A stretch of DNA of 64,000 bases from Gigantopelta aegis (lineage: Eukaryota; Mollusca; Gastropoda; Neomphalida; Peltospiridae), in NCBI RefSeq assembly GCF_016097555.1, contig NC_054706.1, forward strand, positions 47,848,160 through 47,912,159, in the 5' to 3' direction. Both the position numbers and the translations under genes were made by a program. The notes beneath the pieces were generated by a model. The model searched no databases and was not told where the DNA came from. It saw only the letters and a program-made list of their open reading frames with translations. Positions 1 through 12,200 of the stretch are shown here, one piece after another (positions within the stretch are counted from its first letter, which is position 1; each line of letters opens with the position of its first letter).

Positions 1-200
1 TAATGCCTATTTAACCTTAATATAATATATTGTACATATACATGTTGTAGATGATGTTTTATTATAACAATATGCATTTACTAAATTAATTTCTTTCTTA
101 CTTTATTCCGACATCTAACAGTAAAGGTGTTGATACAGGTACATTTATATACTGGGTTATTAAAAATGTGAAATTAGTTTCATTTCTTACTCCATTCCAG

Positions 201-267
201 CCTCCGATAGTAGTACTGAATGTGCGAGTCGTCGATGCTAAAGGTCTCCTGGCTAAAGATGCAGACG
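201..267 (+). CDS. BAIAP3: BAIAP3-like exon a (C2A start)
   Basis: First visible exon, residues 1-22 of the partial protein (local numbering). Acceptor ttccag, donor gtgagt, phase 0 to 1. It encodes C2A strand 1 and calcium loop 1 (GLLAKDADG). Earlier exons must lie left of the window, because no start codon or 5' UTR is seen and the phase is already set. Confidence 0.85.
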
Positions 268-3200
268 GTGAGTGTTCTCTTTTGTCTGTTCACTTTGATT
301 TCGTTTCATGCTTTTATTAAAAATTTTTTTTATTATTTTGAATTAATGACACCACTATAGAAAACATTGACTACTTGGTCATCGGTTATTGGATGTCAAA
401 CATTTGGTCATATTCTGACACATATATTATATAATTTTAACTTGGATGAATCTCACTACATATTTCCATTAGTGGCAAGGGATCTTTTGTATTCACTTTA
501 GGCTACAAATTTAGCTGGTGTGAATGCCAGATGGGTGAGCTAGAATCCAAAAACGTATCTATAATACATAATTTTTATGAATCCGGTGGAGTTCTAATTT
601 ATTTGAAAATCCCAAAATTTAAATGCCTGTAAATTTTTTACCGATCCACCCAGAGAGGACTATAGGTTTTGTGTCCATCTGTCTGTCTATCAGTCTGTGT
701 CTCCATCCATCTGTCTCCCCCACATACAGTTTTCCAGACTTTTTGTTTTTCATAATGCCTCTAGATACTGAGCTGAAATTTTGTGTATAGCTTTATCATG
801 TAGAATTCAGGGGTGGGAATTCTTCTCGGATCAGCTGTTTTCCTCTCATGGAACATTGCGTTTCTTCGCATTTTAATCGTCCTTTCCTCCAAAATGTATC
901 AGATGGCACAGATTTTAACCTAGGATTTCAAGAATTTCCGGGACCCCTCTAGATTTCCTCTTTTTTACAGTTCACCAATTCCCACCTCTGAGAATTAAGG
1001 ATCAAAGTTGACTTTCATGGGGCCATTGAGCATAGGAGTTTAAAAATGTATTGGGCCCGGTAACTAGGAGAAATGTATTGTGTTAGCATAACTAGGTACA
1101 TGTAGGTAGGTACATGTATATAGATTTTAATGTGCACATTCAGAACAAGCTATTGTACAACACTCCTGTCATGGGTGCATGTGTCGACTTTTGCCGGCTT
1201 CTCCGTCCAGGACAGGATTTAGCAGTACTCTCAGAATGCATGTTTTATTATAATAGCCTAATTTGTTGTTTTCTTTAAAGGCTTTAGTGACCCCTACTGC
1301 ATGCTGGGAATTATGCCTGGCAGGCCACCGGACCTGGACCAGAATGCTATGTTTTCGTCGGACGAGGAGTCGAACAAGAAGGACAAGGATAAGAAGGACA
1401 AGGATAAGAAGGACCGTGGCCTGAGACGCCTGTCGACGAGCCTGCGGAGGTCGAAGAGAGACAAGAACTACGCGGTCAAGGAACTGCTTCCTGCCAGGCT
1501 CATCAGAACAACAAGTGTGAAGCCGAACACACTGAACCCGGAGTGGAACGAGAAGTTCAGATTGTGAGTACAGAGGCAGATCCAGGGGAGGGGGACCGGG
1601 GGATCAGGGACCAGGAAATCATGGGACCAGGGAATCGGGAGACCAGGAAACTTGGAGACCAGGGACCAGGGGAATCGTCTACACTAAATATATTCAAGTG
1701 CCTCTTGTTTTGATTTTTTTACTTTTTTTAGTTTTTTTCCATTTTATTGTCCTTTTCATGTGAGGGTAGGATGTAGCCCAGTGGTACAGCGCTCGCTTGA
1801 TGTGCGGTCAGTCTGGGATCGATCCCCGTCGGTGGGCCCATTGGGCTATTTCTCGTTCCAGCCAGTGCACCATGAGTGGTATATCAAACGCTGTGGTATG
1901 TACTACCCTGTCTGTGGGATGGTGCATATAAAAGATCCCTTGCCGCTAATCGAAAAGAGTAGCCCATGAAGTGGCGACAGTGGGTTTCCTCTCACTCAAT
2001 ACCTGTGTGGTCCTTAACCATATGTCTGACGCCATATAACCGTAAATAAAATGTGTTGAGTGTGTCGTTAAATAAAACAGTTCTTTCTTTTTTCATGTGA
2101 TGATCTAAGGGGAGGGGAACCAAAGGACCTGTTCCCCTGTCTCCAGTAAATATTTTCAAGCACCTCTTTTTTTCTTTTTTTGTTGTTGACATTTTCATGA
2201 GATGATTCAAGGGGAGGGGGACCAGGGGACCCATTCTGCCTAAATATATTCAAGTGCCTCTTTTTTTTCATTTTTTTTCATTTCATTGCCCTTATTCGTT
2301 GGTTTGTGTACCCTTTTTTCTTAGTCAGCCTCCACCCCTCCAAATATTTTCTGGATCCACACCTGGAGTACATTGGTATATAGATTATTATTTTTTTTTG
2401 AGATATAAGGCTACATTAAAAATATATTTTTTAAATTGATAAGATTCCTCTCCTTAATCATCTGAACCGATATTTCCCATATACATGTATGTATGAAGAA
2501 GTTGTGACTCACTGCTATAATCAATGTCTCTCTTCAAGAATTTGACTGGTATATCAAAGGCTGTGGTATGTGCTATCCTGTCTATGGGATGGTGCATATA
2601 AAAGATCCCTTGCTGCTAATCGAAAAGAGTAGCCCATGAAGTGGTGACAGCAGGTTTCCTCTCTCAATATCTGTCAGGTCCTTAACCATATGTCAGACGC
2701 CATATAACCGTAAATAAAATGTGTTGAGTGCGTCGTTAAATAAACCATTTCTTTCCTCTTCAAGAATTTAGGGCATTTGAGAAAATTCCCGAAAATAGCA
2801 TTTTCACTCAAACATCACATCCTGAAAACCATGAAATATTGACGAAATTAGAAATTAAGCCATCCTGTGATGAAGTATACAGAATATTCAATTTAAAAAA
2901 ACAAAACGAAAAACAGTTGATACTTATACCATGATAAATTTTCATGTGAGCTGTAGGACTGTCATTAGTTCCTATTGTTTGTTATCTGCAAAACAATCCT
3001 GACCAAAACCATTCACCCTTTTTAAAGGTAGTACTAAACCAAATAACTTCCAGCTGGGTCAAAGTTCGAGGTGCACCGAACTTTTGATAGAGAAGTGAAC
3101 ACCACAAGTCCTGTGATTGGTGATATATGTGAGTGTGTTGGGTTTTAAAAAACAAAAGTTTCATCTGGGCAAAAAATGTATGCAATTATATTTCATCTAG

Positions 3201-6200
3201 TACCACTGTGTCAATTAGCCTTGTGTTTGAAACATGTGAGGGATACCTGTAAAAAAACAGTACTCAAATTTTTTGCGGAACTAGAGTATTCATAGATACT
3301 ACCCATTATCTCTGAAATGAGCACCTTCACTGCCATTTTTTTCTAATTCACTTTAAGAGTGAGAGGTGGTAGTATTTATACAATGTATTTGTGGTGTTTA
3401 TGTCGATTAATATGCTTTAGGTAGAAGTTTTAGCCACATATTGTTGTTAATGGGATTTGATTTGGTAGTATATACCCTATAAAACTGATATTTTAAAAAG
3501 TATTAATACCCTCTCCCAACCCCCTGCAATACATGTATGAAATAGTTGTTAATTATCCAAATTAATTCCTGCAAATTTTTTTTTATTAAATTTTCAGTGA
3601 CTTACAGGATGTGAATACAGACCATTTCCATTTGGACATATGGTAAGTATATTAGGCAGTGTATGGACAATTGGAAAAAGAGGGACAAACCTTTAACATT
3701 AATAAAAAATAAACAATGTGGAAGACAAAGCAGGATCACGTGAAGTCTTTTCCACTCCTGGCTACAGTTACGACAGACACACTCGGCATTCAAGCTAATA
3801 GCTGCTCTTCAGAAAGGGTGAATTCTACAGGGACAAACGTTATATATATATAACCGACAAATGACACTCGCTGTCTCGCCAAAAATGCAGAGACGCTCAT
3901 ATGGGAATATAAAAAGCTGATCTCATCCTATCCATGTCAGACTTCAAGCAGACAAAGTGATGTGATTATAAAGTTATATGCATCATGACACACTGAATCG
4001 ATAATTAAGTCAGTCAATAAACATTGCTTGACTTAACAAGTATATTTCTTTTTTAATTTTTAGGATTCCGTTTTTGTATGTGAAGAATATCCACTGGTAT
4101 TTAGTTTTGATTTCCGATTGGTGATGAGTGTTAATTTTCACATGTTTACTTGAATTATTTTGTGATCTAATTAAAAGCCAATAAATGATCACTTCCAAGA
4201 TATTATCTCGTGTCAGTTCAACTGTTCAACCCATGTACACATTAGTACTGGTTTTCTATTTAGGGCACTTTATTATTTAAACTTCAGCCGTGTGTAATCA
4301 TGTTAATGACCATACGTACTCCCAATGCAGTGGATATTTATATTGTCTTTCTAATTTCCTTCACTGAGCTGAATATTCCTTCGTGAACTGTATCTGATAC
4401 ACTTGATTTTTCTCCAAGGTATTCGAGATTCGAAAATTTTCGAATATTCAGTTCGAAATTCGATTCGAACGGAAAATTGACCTTCGCAGGGCCCTAAAGT
4501 ATATAGACAACAGTGGTATTACTCTTTTCTAGTATACAGTACATGTAGCTTGGCACCCAGTAGCTGATGTATTTTTCGTGCTGAGGTGTTGTTAAACATT
4601 CATTCATTCATTCATTCATTCATTCATTCCCTTTAGGGTCCAAATATCAAGTAGCTTAACACTTTCAAATTTGTGTAAAAAACCCCAAAACATTGCAAAG
4701 ACTATCTGAAGAAATTTTTTGAAAGGCCTGTGTTTTGGGGAACAATTTTATTTTTTTAATTTAAGTTTCTGTTTCATGTTTGAAGCATTTGTTTATTTAA
4801 AGTACTGTTTCATGAGCAGTTATTTTATTTAATTATTTGTTTATTTAAAGTACTGTTTCATGAGCAGTTATTTTATTTAATTATTTGTTTATTTAAAGTA
4901 CTGTTTCATGAGAGTTATTTTATTTAATTATTTGTTTATTTAAAGTACTGTTTCATGAGCAGTTATTTTATTTAATTATTTGTTTATTTAAAGTACTGTT
5001 TCATGAGCAGTTATTTTATTGACTGGACTAAATTATTTTATTGAGAGGATTGCATGTTAGGGACATGCTTATTTAAATTTAATGACTATTCCATCGACTT
5101 AAAAGGACTGCATGCATGTGTGACTATTTATTTGAAGGATTGTTTTTCTGAGACTATTGTTTATTAAAAAGATTATTTCAAGAACCAATGCTTATGTCTG
5201 GGTATCCATAAAGAAGGGTTAAGTCTGGGAATTTTATGATTGAGTCAAGGAATCTTTTAAAAAAAAAAATTTAAAATCAAGGACAGCTTGATTTTAGTCA
5301 GAAAGAATTTTAAATATATATATCGAAAATGAAGGTTATACCGGTAGGTTCATTTCTAAAAATAATTTAATATACATAGAGGATACTCCCCAAATGTCTT
5401 GTGATATCATAAATTATCAGCACGTGTAGATACAAGTATGAAATCCAAGGTTTGCTGAGGATTTTTATACTTTATAAATGAGTGCTGATAAATGTGTATA
5501 TATGAAGTTGAGGAGAATTAAAAGGTTATCTCAGTGTCTACATGTCTGTTTGAGGAACTTGCTGTTTACTGAGAGGTCTGTGTTTCAGGGACCACGATGA
5601 CGAGTCGTCCGTGTTCGATGCTGCCAAGAAGCTGAATGAGGTCACTGGACTGAAAGGTCTTGGACGCTTCTTCAAACAGATCGCTCAGTCCGCTCGCTCC
5701 AAAAATGACGACAGCGTAGATGACTTCCTGGGCTGTGTAGATATCTCTGTCCAGGTGTGTGTGTGTGTGTGCGAGGGAATATTTTGGGGGTCGACACTCC
5801 CTCTAAGCAATTTTTTATTCTTCATATATATAAACCAACATCTGTCATGATGAATTATACTTGTAGTGTGCAGGAAATTGCATTTTAGTACATCTAGTTC
5901 TAAAACATTTCACATTTATGATATTTGCAATTGTAATTGTAACAGATTACTTGATTAGATCATAAAAACAATGATAACTTTACATATTAATTGTATTTAG
6001 GACATCCTATCAGTTGGTCTGGATCAGTACTACACTCTACAGGGTCGGTCGTCTGGACAAGTCATCATCATCATCATCTCATCATCTCATTATCATTCTA
6101 CTACTACTACAACTAACTTTACATATTTTCTCTAGTACATCAAATCAGTTGGTCTGGACCCTCTACGGAACTGATCATCTGGACAAGTCATCATCATTAT

Positions 6201-9200
6201 GATCATTCTACTACTACTACTACTAACTTTACATGTTGTCTCTAGTCTCAGTTGGTCTGAACCTGTACTACACTCTGCAGAGCTGGTCATTTTTTTGCCA
6301 AGTCATCATCATTATCATCATCATTATCATTATCATCAATCTACTACTATGACTAACTTAACATACATGTATTATTTTCACTAGGACATCTCATCAGTTG
6401 GTCTGAACCTGTACTACACTCTGCAGAGCTGGTCATTTTTTTGCCAAGTCATCATCATCATCATCATCAGTATCATCATCATCATTCTACTACTACTGTT
6501 ACTAACTTTACATCTTTTCACTAGGACATCCCATCAGTTGGTCTAGACCAGTACTACACCCTGCAGGGTCGGTCGTCTCGCTCTAACATCCAGGGTGAGA
6601 TCCACCTGATCCTGAGCCTGGCGACGCGTGAGGACCGCGGGATCCCCGAGGACGACAACTGGACAGACATCCAGCAGCACCAGGACCTCATGTCCATCTT
6701 CATCGATTACGAACTCCGCATCTTCAATGTGAGTGTGCATGTCTCTACAGGTGTTCTTGTGTTTGTTAACACTTTTACCCCTAAGGGGCGGGGCGTAGCC
6801 AGGTGATAAAGCATTTGCTCGATGCGAGGTCAGTCTAGGATCGATCCCTGTCGGTGGACCCATTGGGCTATTTCTCATTCCAGTGCTCCACAACTGGTGT
6901 AACAAAGGCTGTGGTATGTACTATCCTGTCTGGGAATGGTGCATATAAAAGATCCCTTGCTGCTAATCAAAAAGAGTAGCCCATGAAGTGGCAACAGCGG
7001 GTTTCCTCTCTCAATATCTGTGTGGTCCTTAACCATATGCCCGACGCCATATAACCGTAAATAAAATGTGTTGAGTGCATCGTTAAATAAAACATTTCCT
7101 TCCTTATCAGTTGAAAGGAAGGAAGGAAATGTTTTATTTAACGACGCACTTTATATAAAGTAAATTTAAAATCAGACAAAAAAGTCTTTTGACAAGTTGT
7201 GGTCAAATATAAGGAGATAATAATTTATCGAAGGTCTGGTATGTGCTGTCTTGTTTTTGGGAAAGTGCACATAAAAGATCCCTTGCTGGAAAAATGCATG
7301 TAGTGGGTTTCCTTTAACACTAAAAGTAAAAAAACATAACCAAATCAAAAGCCGATGATTAATAAAACAATGTGTGTTGGCGGTGTCTCATTAAACAAAG
7401 CAGACTTTCATATTCTTATGAAACCCATGTTACCAAAGAGCCTTAAATTTGATTGTCTAACTTTTGTGTCACTGAGGTGATAAATTAGAAGATGCTTTCA
7501 ATTGTTACTTAATTGTCTTGGATTCTATTGTTTCTAAAACTAAGTAAAAAATTACCAATCACTAGCTGATGATTAATAAATCACTCAGCTCTAGTGGTGT
7601 CATTAAACAAAACAAACTTTAACATTCTTTAAATTTGGTGGTTTAACCTCTGTGTCATTAAGATGGTTGGAAGATACTTTCAGTTGTTTTTATGTTCTTA
7701 AAACTTGTTACTGTTTCTAAAACTAAGAGTCAAAGATTACCATTCACTAACCAATATGATTAATAAATCAATGAGCTCTATTGATGTCGTTAAACAAAAC
7801 AAACTTTAACATTCTTTAAATTTGATGGCTTTAATTAACCTCTGTGTTAATGAGGTGGTTAGAAGATGCTTTCATCTGTTGTTTGTGGTGCATTGTGTTG
7901 TTTCAGGATTCCTCGTATCTGTGGAATGGCGTCCTGCCACAAGCAGCACAGACCATCATGCACCAGCATGCCATACAGGGAGACATCACAGAGGAACAGC
8001 AGGCTGTTTGGTATATATTTGAGATCTTTCTGTGTTAATGTTTAAATTCATGTTCTTAGAATCATATAACACTTGGTTTAAACTGTCGTTCACCAAATTA
8101 CTAATTGTGAATTAAGTTGAATTTGATGAATATATTTCATTATTACATCAGCGGTCAAACATAATGGGGAAAAGGGGAGCGGGGTGTAGCTCAAGCGGTA
8201 GCATGTCCAGATCGATCCTTCTCAGTAAACCCATTTGCAGTTTGGGATATTTTCCATTCCAACCAGTGGTCCACAACTGGTTCATCAAATGGCTGTGGTA
8301 TGTGCTGTCCTGTCTGTGGGAAAGTGCATATAAAAGACCCATTTGCTGCTTATCAGAAAAGAGTAACCTATGTGGCGGCAGCAGGTTTCCTCTAAAAGAA
8401 ATATGTCAGAATGACCATATGTTTGAAGTCCAATAGCTGATGATAAGATAAAAATCAATGTGCTCTAGAGGCGCCGTTAAATAAAACAAACTTTACTTTT
8501 TTTAATGGGGAAAAGGTTTTGCATATTTTCACACCGATTGACTTGTTTTAGTTTCTTCCCATTCCAACCAATTCCACAATACTGATACATCAAAGAATAT
8601 AGGCCTCTGAGAATTAAAAAATTTATGTGAACCATTTATGGGTTGCACAAAAATAAATTTAAATAACCCATTCCATTTTCACGTAACCTGCCATATGGCC
8701 AGAAAAATTATGTCTTAATTAAATTTAATGCATGAACACAACATGTAGAGGTAGCTAGCATTGGTGGCAACCGTTAGCTTCCTCTTTTACTCTCTCTACC
8801 GAGTGTCCATATCATGGACATGAAATAGTTGTTGTTTGAATCTTGCTGAGGTGTTATTAAAGGGACATAACCTAGTTTCAACACGTGAAGATTAACACTT
8901 AGTTTAGTTAATCTAAAACATGAGTCTGTGACTTTGAAAGTGTGAAATACCCTCTAAAAATAGACTACCGTAAAACTCGACTCCATAACTGTTACTGCTC
9001 AGACGCACATGCATGTGTTTTTAAAAATATGAGAAATGCATTTTGTGATATTAAAAACACCAGGATGACCAAAAACACTTTGGATGTATGGAAATTGATA
9101 ATCTAAACAATAAAATCTAACTAAAGTATGATTTAAGTTATCAAAAATGGTTATAATAGTAAAAAATATGTGTTAGTGTTTAAAAACTAGGGTATGTCCC

Positions 9201-12200
9201 TTTAAGCAAATATTCCTTTCTTTTTTGTTCAGTCGATGGATGGCCTACAGTCAGAAACATACTGAGCGTCAGCTGAATTACGACATCCTCCTGGCTCTTC
9301 TGAACAACCTCAACAAGACGTGGAAATCAGCATCACTGTCCAGTGAAGAGGTAACAATAATTATACAGTCCAAAGTGGCATCTGTGTATAATCAAGGTCA
9401 TCGATCTAATATATGGAGTCCATGCAAACTAGCATCTGTGTATAATCAAGGTCATCGATCTAATATATGGAGTCCATGCAAACTAGCATCTGTGTATAAT
9501 CAAGGTCATCGATCTAATATATGGAGTCCATGCAAACTAGCATCTGTGTATAATCAAGGTCACGATCTAATATATGGAGTCCATGCAAACTAGCATCTGT
9601 GTATAATCAAGGTCACGATCTAATATATGGAGTCCATGCAAACTAGCATCTGTGTATAATCAAGGTCATCGATCTAATATATGGAGTCCATGCAAACTAG
9701 CATCTGTGTATAATCAAGGTCACGATCTAATATATGGAGTCCATGCAAACTAGCATCTGTGTATAATCAAGGTCACGATCTAATATATGGAGTCCATGCA
9801 AACTAGCATCTGTGTATAATCAAGGTCACGATCTAATATATGGAGTCCATGCAAACTAGCATCTGTGTAATCTGAAGGGGCGGGACGTAGCCCAGTGGTA
9901 ATGCTGCACTCACTTGATGCGAGATCGGTTTGGGATCGATCCCCGTCAGTGAGCCCAATTGGCTTATTTCTCGTTCCAGCCAGTACTGCACCACGACTGG
10001 TATATCAAAGGCCGTGGTATGTGCTATTCTGACTGGGATGGTGTATATAAAAGATCCCTTGCTACTAATTGAAAAATGTAGCGGGTTTCCTCTCTAAGAC
10101 TATATGTCAAAATTACCATATGTTTGACATCCAATAGCCGATGATTAATAATCCGTGTGCTCTAGTGATGTTGTTAAACAAAACACACACCCCCCCAAAA
10201 AAATAAAACCCAACCAAAAACCCAAACCCTGTGTAATCTGTATTTCTGTGTAATTTAACCAATATTATGAAAATTATGACATCCTCCTGTCTCTTCTGAA
10301 CAACCTCCATAAGACATGGAAATCAGGATCACTGTCTTGGGAAGAGGTAAAATAAAATTAATATACAGTCCAAATCAGCATCTGTGTAATATGTATTTCT
10401 GTGTAAAGCAACACCATCACAGCATCCTGTTCAGTGACAGCTAGTAGCCTAGATGAAATCGGTCTAATCCACACACTGCTTATTCTGTACATTCCTTGAT
10501 TCTGCGGGACAGGACTATTGGGCTATTTTTCGTTCCAGCCAGTGCACCATGACTGGTATATCAAAATCCATGGTAAGTGCTATCCTGTCTGTGGGAGAGT
10601 GCATATAAAAGATCCCTTGCTACTCATGGAAAAATATAGCAAGTTTCCTCTCTAAGACTTGATGTCGAAATTACCAAATGTTTGACATCCAATAGCCGAT
10701 GATTAATAAGTCAATGTGCTCTAGTGGTGTCGTTAAACAAAATAAACTTTTTCTTGATTCTGGTTTATAGATATATTAATTTGTAAACAAGGGAAATACA
10801 TAAAATATGTGCTGGTTATTAAAAAACATAAATCCCTGACTAGAGATGTTTGAAGCTCTATCTTAGTGCTACAATATCGTAAAACCATCATAGGCTAGCT
10901 ATGACATCACTACATCACACGCCATAGTGTTTTACGATATCGTAGTGCTAAGATACGTTAAAAAATATGGGCCCTGGGCTCGAGGCTCAAAGTTATGAAT
11001 CGAGACTGAAAGTTAGACTGATAAAATATTTCTCTATGCTACAAATAGGATTAGTGCTATTAAACTGACAGCAAGTGTTGAAGGTAAAACTGATAACAAA
11101 TGTTACAGGAGCTTTATCATACAATGTCATGTAGGTGCCATATTTTAACATTTTGACATTTATTTGTGATAAATGAATAAAAGATAGTCCGTATTGCTTA
11201 TCATCTTTTCACAATGTATTATGCAAACTTCAAGGAAGCCCTTTTGAGTGCTACTTACTATGATGTAATGTCCATACAATTTCTGAGTGTTTTCAATATT
11301 TGCTACTAAACTAATAATGACAATTGATATTTTACATTGTAATGCACTAGTAAACTGAACATATTTTTGAATATATGAGGTAATTTTAAATTAATAAAAA
11401 ATGTCTTGATTTTCCAGGAAGAGTGCTTGGCTGAATCATTTCTTACATTTATTGACTACTGCATGAATCTGATTCGACGTGTGCGTGAGATTTTCCCACC
11501 ATCAAATCGGAAGTCTATCAAATGGTTAGAAGGAATGTTAAGGTATGCTTTAGTGGACTTAATCATAATTGTAATGAACCATGTTTTTTTTGTTGTATCA
11601 GATATTCTGTTCTATTTTTTGTTATGCATTTTCTAGTGCTTGAGTATTTTTGTACTGTGGTGTCATTAAACATTCATTCATTCGTTCGTTTGTTCATTTT
11701 GCATTCATTCATTCATTCATTCATTCATTCATTCATTCATTCATTCATTCATTCATTCATTCATGGCTTTCGATTCTCAAAATCAAAGACAGTCTGTATG
11801 CATATCTGCCAGAAAAGAGATCACAATTTAGATTAAAAGATTTAAAGCATTTGTGTTTATTATTGCCATATATTAAAAAAAAAAAAAAAAAAAGTTTTAT
11901 TTAACAACACACTCAACACATTTTATTTACGGTTATATGACGTCAGACATATGGTTAAGGACTACACAGATATTGAGAGACGAAACCCGCTGACTACATA
12001 TATTTATAACAGGATGTATTTATTTTTAATGCAGATGCAGGTAGGAATTTATTGTATCAGATCACTGTTACATGGTGTTTGCATAATTGATGCTGCTTTC
12101 TGTGTTCAAATTTAATTTGAATGATTGTTTTTAACTTCCAGATGTCTTGCAAAGATATATGACATGCAGGCCTTCAAAAAGTGTTGTCCATTTGAGAAGG

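Noticed and set aside
6001-6100. Copy 1 of exon e as a mutually exclusive exon
   Set aside because: It has an acceptor-like AG and an open start but runs into an ATC repeat with no good donor and no C2 strand, so a relic is more likely.
6543-6905. 120-residue minus-strand ORF
   Set aside because: It is antisense to exon e of the BAIAP3-like gene and runs into a SINE; no family resemblance.
9370-9868. Regular 54-bp units resembling a CRISPR-type array
   Set aside because: There are no unique spacers; whole units repeat head to tail inside a eukaryotic intron. It is a minisatellite, as are 21181-21840, 26310-27570 and 30127-30650.
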